Under the pieces are notes generated by a model. It saw only the letters and a list, made by a program, of their open reading frames with translations, ran no database searches and was not told where the DNA came from. A program made the translations under genes and the position numbers. Shown piece after piece: positions 58,930-64,000 of a stretch of DNA of 64,000 nt. The stretch is taken from NCBI GenBank assembly GCA_028713125.1, contig JAQTOU010000009.1, forward strand, positions 1 to 64,000. The letters run 5' to 3'. Position 1 is the first letter of the stretch, and each line of letters opens with the position of its first letter. This stretch comes from Elusimicrobiales bacterium. GTDB taxonomy: Bacteria; Elusimicrobiota; Elusimicrobia; Elusimicrobiales; UBA9959.

Positions 58930-59606
58930 AAGTTCTTCTTACCTTCGGCGGGACGCGTGAATATATAGACGCCGCCCGCTTTATAACCAATATGAGCACC
59001 GGCAGGACCGGGCGAATAATAGCGGAGCGCTTCGCCGCGTCCGGCTGCAAAACTGTCTGTCTTTGCGCGCAGGGCGCCGCGCGGCCCTCCGGCGCTAATA
59101 TCGCCGTAAAAGAATTTACGACCTTCAAGGACCTCGACCTCTTGCTTAGGCTGGTTCTAAAAGAGCAGGCCTTCGACGCCGTAGTGCATTTGGCGGCTGT
59201 AAGCGATTATTCCCCCGCCACTATAGAGGCCGGCGGGAAAACGTTCAAGCCCGGCCGGACGGCAAAGCTGGATTCGAAAGCGCCGGAGCTTAAGCTGGTC
59301 CTGAAAAAGAATTTCAAGATCATAGACCGGATCAAGAAATACGCGGCCGCCGGCGGCGGAACGGAACCGCTGCTTATAGGCTTCAAGCTCACTTCGGGCG
59401 CCGCTCCGGCGCGCGTCCTTGAAAAAGTCCGTGCCCTGGCTTCTGCCGACCTGGTAGCGCACAATGACCTGGAGGAGATGAAGAAGAAGCACGTTTTCCA
59501 TCTCTACAGGGACGGCGGCAGGCTGGCCGACTGCGGCGGGCCTGAAGAACTGGCCGACCGGCTGCTTTCTGAAATTAAAAACAAGGCGGAGGCGATATGC
59601 TCTTAG
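58926..59606 (+). CDS. coaB: Phosphopantothenate-cysteine ligase (stand-alone CoaB)
   Basis: A 226-residue ligase that joins phosphopantothenate and cysteine. The motifs GGTREYIDAARFITN-STG, HLAAVSDY, KLDSKAPELKLVL and GFKL are seen; the last two regions bind nucleotide and the acyl intermediate. In most bacteria this domain follows CoaC in one chain; here the coding sequences are split by an ATGA overlap (58926-58929), leaving the order coaC-coaB. It overlaps coaX by 10 bases. Confidence 0.93.
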   Translation: MKVLLTFGGTREYIDAARFITNMSTGRTGRIIAERFAASGCKTVCLCAQGAARPSGANIAVKEFTTFKDLDLLLRLVLKEQAFDAVVHLAAVSDYSPATIEAGGKTFKPGRTAKLDSKAPELKLVLKKNFKIIDRIKKYAAAGGGTEPLLIGFKLTSGAAPARVLEKVRALASADLVAHNDLEEMKKKHVFHLYRDGGRLADCGGPEELADRLLSEIKNKAEAICS

Positions 59607-60376
59607 CTCTAGACGTAGGCAATACCCAGATATACGGCGGCGTCTTCAAGGACGATAAATTGCTGGCCAGGTTCCGCGCGACGTCCGGAAGTTCCACCTC
59701 CGACGAGTTCGGAACCTTCTTCAAAAGCGCGCTGCGGGAGAACGGTATCGATCCTAAAGATATAAAAGAACTGGCTATCTGCTCCGTGGTCCCCGACCTG
59801 ATCTACGCGCTCCACCAGGCTTCGCTTAAATATTTCGGGCTCGAGCCTTTTCTGCTCCAGGGCGGGATCAAGACCGGGTTGAACATCAAATACAAGAACC
59901 CTCTTGAGGTCGGCGCCGACAGGATAGCGAACGCGATAGCGGCCTCCGGGATGTTCCCCGACAAGGACCTCGTGATAGTGGACCTTGGGACGGCCACGAC
60001 TTTCTGCGCCGTTTCCAAAAAGAAGGAATACCTGGGCGGCGTGATAATGCCCGGCCTGCGCATTTCGATGGAAGCGCTTGCTTCCCGCACGGCCAAGCTG
60101 CCCCGGGTCGAAATAGCCAAACCCGCCGAGCTGGTCGGCAAGACCACGATAGACTCGATCCAGTCCGGCCTGTATTATTCCAGCCTGCTTGCCATAACCG
60201 GTATCTCGGCGAAGATAAAGAGCGATTACTTTTCCGACGAAGCGCTTGTGATAGGCACCGGCGGTTTCTCGAAACTGTTCGAGGACGCCGGTATTTTCGA
60301 CCGCGTGATCCCCGACCTGGTGCTGCTTGGCATAGCCGCCGCCGTGCGGCTCAATAAAGAAAGGAGCTTGAAATGA
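59597..60376 (+). CDS. coaX: Type III pantothenate kinase
   Basis: A 259-residue kinase phosphorylating pantothenate, of the type not inhibited by CoA. The family motifs DVGNTQIYGG (about 6-15), NPLEVGADRIAN (about 99-110) and DLGTATTF are present. In the last one, GTATTFD usually follows; here the residue is Cys (GTATTFCAV), an unusual change. The enzyme acts between panC and coaB in the pathway. It overlaps coaB by 10 bases and panD by ATGA (60373-60376). ATG 59597 follows AGGCGGAGGCG as ribosome site. Confidence 0.94.
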   Translation: MLLALDVGNTQIYGGVFKDDKLLARFRATSGSSTSDEFGTFFKSALRENGIDPKDIKELAICSVVPDLIYALHQASLKYFGLEPFLLQGGIKTGLNIKYKNPLEVGADRIANAIAASGMFPDKDLVIVDLGTATTFCAVSKKKEYLGGVIMPGLRISMEALASRTAKLPRVEIAKPAELVGKTTIDSIQSGLYYSSLLAITGISAKIKSDYFSDEALVIGTGGFSKLFEDAGIFDRVIPDLVLLGIAAAVRLNKERSLK

Positions 60377-60750
60377 TCAGGACATTGATGAAGTCTAAAA
60401 TCCACCGCGCGGCGGTGACGCAGACGGATATAAACTATAACGGCTCCATTACCATAGACCGGGAGCTTTGCCTTAAGGCCGACCTGCTCGAGAACGAGAA
60501 GGTGGACATCTATAATGTGAACACCGGAGCAAGGTTCTCCACTTATGTGCTGTACGGCAGGAAGGGCATCATAGGCGTGAACGGCGCGGCGGCCCGCCTG
60601 GTGCAGAAAGGCGACCTGGTAATAATAGTTTCCTATGCGCAATACGCGCCGGAGGAATGCGTAGGACACGTTCCTACCGTAGTCTGCATGCAGAAAAGCG
60701 CACCGGGAAAGACCGGTCACGCTGAAACCCTTATAGGCGCCGCGGCATGA
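60373..60750 (+). CDS. panD: Aspartate 1-decarboxylase
   Basis: A 125-residue pyruvoyl enzyme that makes beta-alanine from aspartate. The self-cleavage site is the Gly-Ser in INYNGSITID (about residues 21-30), where the Ser becomes the pyruvoyl group. Other conserved parts are SKIHRAAVT, the Arg in GARFSTY, and NGAAARLVQKGD. It provides the beta-alanine used by PanC, closing the local pathway. It overlaps coaX by ATGA and the flavoprotein gene by 4 bases. Confidence 0.97.
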   Translation: MIRTLMKSKIHRAAVTQTDINYNGSITIDRELCLKADLLENEKVDIYNVNTGARFSTYVLYGRKGIIGVNGAAARLVQKGDLVIIVSYAQYAPEECVGHVPTVVCMQKSAPGKTGHAETLIGAAA

Positions 60751-61649
60751 AACGGGCAGAGACCGGGAAAGCCGGCGCCGCCCCGCTTGACGCCGTAGTG
60801 ATAGGCGGCGGACCTTCTGGTCTGGCCGCAGGGACCCATCTCGCCAGGGCGGGCTATACAACAATACTAATAGAGAGAAAGGCCCTCGGCGGCCAGGCGC
60901 GCGGCCTGGAGCGGATAGAGAATTATCCCGGTTTCCCCCGCGGCGTTTCCGGCTTAAAACTGATGGAGCTTTGGCTCGAGCAGGCCTGGCGCTGGGGGCT
61001 GAAGACCAAAATAGACGAGGCTGTAACAGTATCCCGCGGAACCGACGGGATCTTCCTCGTCCGTCTAAGGAAGGGCGGCGTAATACGCTCCCGCTCGGTT
61101 CTCTGGTGCGCCGGGGCCGGGTTCCGCAAGCTGGGCGTGCCGGGAGAGGACAGGCTGCTTGGCAAAGGGGTCTGGAACACCTGCGACGAGGCGCCTTCCT
61201 GCGCCGGCCTGGACGCGGCCGTGGTGGGCTCGGGAGAGACCGCCGTGCAGCAGGCGGAACTGCTCTCGCGGAAAGCCGCGAGGGTTTACCTTATAAGCAG
61301 GACGGAGAAGCTCAAGGCCCATAAGCTTCTGCTGGAGAGGTTCGCCCGCAGCTCCGCGGCGGCGCTCCCTGGCTACAGGGTCAACCGCCTACTCGGCAAG
61401 AATAAACTCGAGGCTTTGGAATTGATTTCAGTGTCGGGGCCGCGCGAAGTAAAAAAGATAAAGGTGGACGCTCTTTTTACTCTTATAGGCAAAGAGCCGG
61501 CGGAAGTTCCGGCCGGGTGGCGGCGCAAGCCCGCGGGTTTCTATGAAGCGGGAGACTTCTCTGCCGGGATCTTCAGGCAGGTAGCAGTGGCGGGCGGGGA
61601 CGGTATTCGGGCGGCGATGCGCTGCATAAGATATCTGGAGGCAATGTGA
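60747..61649 (+). CDS. Thioredoxin-reductase-like flavoprotein lacking the CxxC pair
   Basis: A 300-residue FAD/NAD(P)H enzyme. The FAD loop GGGPSGLAAG is near 20-29, GGQARGLERIENYPGFP follows (core GGQARG and IENYPGF), and the NADPH loop is VGSGETAVQQA (about 160-170). In thioredoxin reductase the sequence before that loop reads CATCDG; here it is NTCDEAPSC, with C146 in the position of the second Cys, and another Cys at 152. So it cannot do the usual dithiol exchange. Related TrxR-like enzymes reduce ferredoxin or flavodoxin. The overlaps with panD and the following radical SAM gene suggest that it supplies electrons to that enzyme. Confidence 0.85.
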   Translation: MKRAETGKAGAAPLDAVVIGGGPSGLAAGTHLARAGYTTILIERKALGGQARGLERIENYPGFPRGVSGLKLMELWLEQAWRWGLKTKIDEAVTVSRGTDGIFLVRLRKGGVIRSRSVLWCAGAGFRKLGVPGEDRLLGKGVWNTCDEAPSCAGLDAAVVGSGETAVQQAELLSRKAARVYLISRTEKLKAHKLLLERFARSSAAALPGYRVNRLLGKNKLEALELISVSGPREVKKIKVDALFTLIGKEPAEVPAGWRRKPAGFYEAGDFSAGIFRQVAVAGGDGIRAAMRCIRYLEAM

Positions 61650-63184
61650 AAGAGCTGAAGATAATAGAACGGCGCGAGGTTCCGGGCCTGGCCGGGCTTT
61701 ACCTGGCCGAGCTCCCCGGCGAAGGGATGCGGATGATAGAGTTCGTGGATACCGTTGAGCCGGGCGTGCGCAAAGAAGATAAATGGGTCCTCATGATCTC
61801 AACGCAGTTCGGCTGCGCCGTCGGCTGCCGGATGTGCGACGCCGGGGCGATGGGCTTCCACGGCAATCTTACGGCCGGCGAGATGCTGGCCCAGGTGCGC
61901 AAAGTGATTTCCGAAAATCCCGGCCTCGATCCCCGCGCCCATCCTAAATTCAAGATCCACTTCGCCCGGATGGGCGAGCCCGCGCTCAATCCGGCCGTCC
62001 TTGAAGCGCTCGAGCGCCTTCCTTCGGAAATGCCTTTCCCCGGCCTTATGCCCAGCCTTTCCACGGTCGCGCCGAAGACGCCGGAAGCGGAAGCTTTCCT
62101 CGAGCGGCTTATAGGGATAAAGGACGCCCATTTCTCCGGCGGGAAATTCCAGCTTCAGTTCTCCGTGCATTCCACCGAAGCCGCGCTTAGAAAAAAGATA
62201 GTTCCGGTCCCGGTGTGGAGCCCCGCTGAAATAGCGGCTTACGGAAAACGTTTCGTCCGCCCCGGCGACAGGAAGATAACTCTTAACTTCGCTCTTCCCG
62301 AGGGGGAGCGGCTGGACGTTGAAGAACTTAGGAGCGTTTTTAACCCGGCTTTGTTCCTTGTCAAAGTAACCCCGGTCAATCCTACCTATACGGCCGACCT
62401 GAGCGGCTCTTCCTATGTCTGGAGCAATCCCCCCGCCGGTCTCTCGGAAGACGCGGCCGCCCTCGAGAAAGGCGGCTTCACCGTAATAATCTCGCCCAGC
62501 TCAAGGGAAGAAATAGAAGGCGAGACCTCCTGCGGCCAGCTCTGGGCCTCGCGAATGAAGAAGCGCGCCGCGGACGGTACGCGGGCGGCGGCAAGGCGCG
62601 CCAGAGCTCTGCCCTTCAATTGGGAGCGCTCGGCCCTCCTCGTGGTGGATATGCAGGAGTTCTTCCTGAGCCCCGGCTCACCGGCTCATATGCCGCAGGC
62701 TTTACCGGCGCTGGCCAATGCCGCGCGGCTGGCAGCTTCTTTCAGGGAAGCTGGGCGGCCGGTGCTTTTTACTTCGCACGCGCACGAAGACCCCGCCCTG
62801 GACGGTGGGCTGATGATGCAGTGGTGGAAAAAAGTCTGCCTGGCCGGCACGCCGGAGGCGGAGGTTTCCCCCGCCCTTGCGCCGCTCGGCGGAGAAGTCT
62901 TCAGGAAATGCCGCTACAGCGCTTTCGCCGACGGGAAGCTGGCTGAAAGGCTGAAGGAGCTGGGCGTGGATTCGCTGGTGGTAGCCGGGCTTAAGACCAA
63001 TTTGTGCGTGGAGTCCACCGTGCGGGACGCTTTCGACCTGGGTTTTATGTGCATCGCCGCCCGGGACGCCATGGCCGCGCGTACTGAAGAACTGCACATG
63101 GCTTCGCTCGCCGGCATGGCCGACGGTTTTGCTATGGTGCGGTGTACAGCAGAGATACTCGCCGAGGCCAAAGTTCCGGTATAA
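61646..63184 (+). CDS. RlmN-like radical SAM domain fused to an isochorismatase-like cysteine hydrolase
   Basis: A 512-residue fusion, starting at GTG 61646 with a 4-base overlap. The N-terminal domain (about 1-320) has the radical SAM cluster motif C57-x3-C61-x2-C64 and the following NLTAGEML and ARMGEPALNP segments of RlmN/Cfr proteins. The methyl-carrying Cys of RlmN is matched by C296 in SCGQL, but the second essential Cys (before the cluster) is Met 50. The C-terminal domain (about 328-510) has the isochorismatase triad D335, K421 and C454 (VVDMQ, FRKCRYSAF and NLCVEST). This suggests a two-step modification or hydrolysis enzyme. The upstream flavoprotein may be its electron donor. The substrate is unknown. 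Confidence 0.85.
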   Translation: MKELKIIERREVPGLAGLYLAELPGEGMRMIEFVDTVEPGVRKEDKWVLMISTQFGCAVGCRMCDAGAMGFHGNLTAGEMLAQVRKVISENPGLDPRAHPKFKIHFARMGEPALNPAVLEALERLPSEMPFPGLMPSLSTVAPKTPEAEAFLERLIGIKDAHFSGGKFQLQFSVHSTEAALRKKIVPVPVWSPAEIAAYGKRFVRPGDRKITLNFALPEGERLDVEELRSVFNPALFLVKVTPVNPTYTADLSGSSYVWSNPPAGLSEDAAALEKGGFTVIISPSSREEIEGETSCGQLWASRMKKRAADGTRAAARRARALPFNWERSALLVVDMQEFFLSPGSPAHMPQALPALANAARLAASFREAGRPVLFTSHAHEDPALDGGLMMQWWKKVCLAGTPEAEVSPALAPLGGEVFRKCRYSAFADGKLAERLKELGVDSLVVAGLKTNLCVESTVRDAFDLGFMCIAARDAMAARTEELHMASLAGMADGFAMVRCTAEILAEAKVPV

Positions 63185-63256
63185 GGCGGCCTACCGTGCC
63201 GGCCGGAACACAAAACGCGTTCGGCCAGTCACGGATAAACCGCATAGCGGTTACTT

Positions 63257-64000
63257 CTAATTGAATGTACACCCCAGGGAAACCCTGAGCCACCGCCCGG
63301 GGGCGCCGGCGCCGGGTATTTCCTCGTAGTCGGCGTTCAAAAGGTTAGTCACCCCGGCCGTCGCTTCGAAAGCCCCGTATTTTTTGCTGAATTCAGTGTC
63401 CGCAAGTACATAGCCCTTTTCCTTCACTCTCTTCACCGCCGAGAAGTTAAGCGCGAGCGCCGCCCCGCGCGGGAACAGGTATTTCAGCCAAAGCGCGCCT
63501 TTATGCCTGGCATAGCGCATTGAATATTTCGACAGGTAGTTGTCGCCCGGGCTGTCTTTGTAGATATAGGAATAATTCAGAGAGGCGCGAAGCGCGCCTA
63601 TCGCGCTTACAAGGGTCTCCTCGGCGCCCCACACTTTCACTTTCCCGATATTGTTCGCTGTCCAGGGCCCGGAGGCGCCCGGCCTCGTCCAGTCAAGAAG
63701 GTTCGATTCGTTCCTCCGGTAAACGGCGGCGCGCAAGCTGAAGGTCTTGGCCGGCTTCCAGTCCAGCCCTGTTTCGTACGCTGCGCTTTTCTCGGGCTTA
63801 AGGGCTGAATTGCCGATATTCGACGGGTCGTGGTAATAAAGCTCGGTAAAGGAGGGCGCGCGGAACGACTTGCCCGCCGCCGCCCAGAGCCTGGCTCCTT
63901 CCGACAGGGCGAGCCCGAGCCGCAGGCCCGGAGAGGTCTGCCAGCCCCAGGAGGAATGCCTGTCATTGCGGATGCCGGCGTCGAGATCCAGCCCGAGGGG
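63257..64000 (-). CDS. TonB-dependent outer-membrane receptor, C-terminal part
   Basis: The frame is open from the right edge to the stop at 63257, giving about 248 residues of the C-terminal barrel; the start, plug and TonB box lie outside. The segment SFRAPSFTELYY followed by NSALKPEKS and YETGL is the classic TonB-dependent receptor pattern (F-APS-ELY, N-LKPE-S). The end has LLNADYEEI and the final strand RWLRVSLGCTFN, closing with an aromatic-Asn end. Receptors of the BtuB/FecA type import cobalamin, siderophores or glycans; the ligand cannot be named from this part. It converges with the radical SAM fusion gene. Confidence 0.9.
   Translation of the reverse strand, partial: PLGLDLDAGIRNDRHSSWGWQTSPGLRLGLALSEGARLWAAAGKSFRAPSFTELYYHDPSNIGNSALKPEKSAAYETGLDWKPAKTFSLRAAVYRRNESNLLDWTRPGASGPWTANNIGKVKVWGAEETLVSAIGALRASLNYSYIYKDSPGDNYLSKYSMRYARHKGALWLKYLFPRGAALALNFSAVKRVKEKGYVLADTEFSKKYGAFEATAGVTNLLNADYEEIPGAGAPGRWLRVSLGCTFN

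Noticed and set aside
63185-63256. Possible cobalamin riboswitch or terminator near the TonB receptor
   Set aside because: The region is downstream of the receptor, not upstream. The AACCGC/GCGGTT hairpin (63238-63252) has only a weak T stretch after it.
1-64000. CRISPR arrays, insertion sequences, prophage or integrase genes, rRNA genes
   Set aside because: I saw no repeat-spacer pattern, transposase, integrase or rRNA segment. The window reads as a stable chromosomal core with some accessory envelope genes.

Overview
The window is a high-GC (roughly 60% by eye), gene-dense bacterial chromosome segment with about 61 protein genes and one tRNA. No gene-free stretch exceeds 300 bases. The cell envelope is diderm: there is a TonB-dependent receptor, two outer-membrane barrel proteins, a secretin-like lipoprotein, an O-antigen ligase, a flippase and an AsmA protein. 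The mix of a Pfa-like lipid synthase, a pseudopilin-like secreted protein, TraF/PorV-like barrels and a complete CoA operon would fit Elusimicrobiota or a neighbouring phylum. That placement is an inference from gene content only.

Layout. 1-5303 (-): 5' part of a large KS-AT-KS-ACP-ACP synthase that runs off the left edge. 5484-12749: envelope glycosyltransferase, metallo-beta-lactamase-fold hydrolase, a barrel/CsgG-like fusion, an inositol-monophosphatase/sugar-kinase operon and a lone PTS EIIA. 12828-24231 (+): housekeeping block with an APC permease, def-fmt-PASTA-rpe-response regulator, rpsP-khpA-trmD-rplS (no rimM), rnhB-yraN, and a nucleoside salvage set (PNP, pyrimidine nucleoside phosphorylase, upp). 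24302-25021: an FNR-like regulator behind a very long bidirectional terminator. 25198-36529: flippase, clostripain-like protease, ABC exporter, TraF-like barrel, and a leftward run of hydrolase, CoA-binding protein, peptidase, pseudopilin-like protein and SurE. 36775-37949: two stand-alone signalling proteins (REC-Hpt and REC). 38040-44032: AsmA, then an ECF sigma/anti-sigma pair facing a VIT-vWA protein, with two mirror-image ECF promoters between them. 44099-54359 (-): O-antigen ligase, secreted proteins, pseudouridine synthase, secretin-like lipoprotein, a Cys-rich secreted protein and a TIM-barrel protein. 54532-54608: tRNA-His. 54674-63184 (+): a Memo-AMMECR1 fusion, then panG-like, panB, panC, coaC, coaB, coaX, panD, a TrxR-like flavoprotein and an RlmN-like radical SAM/isochorismatase fusion, mostly with overlapping genes. 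63257-64000 (-): 3' part of a TonB-dependent receptor.

How parts work together. The pan/coa cluster encodes nearly the whole route from 2-ketoisovalerate and aspartate to 4'-phosphopantetheine, the prosthetic group that the PKS-type ACPs at the left edge would normally carry. The ECF unit looks like an autoregulated envelope circuit whose most direct visible target is the VIT-vWA protein. The least ordinary items are the two-gene tail of the CoA operon, the mirrored ECF promoters with a short motif shared by anti-sigma and vWA protein, the Thr found where ACPs normally carry Ser, and several genes whose -10 box lies 6-7 bases before the start codon, as expected for leaderless transcripts.
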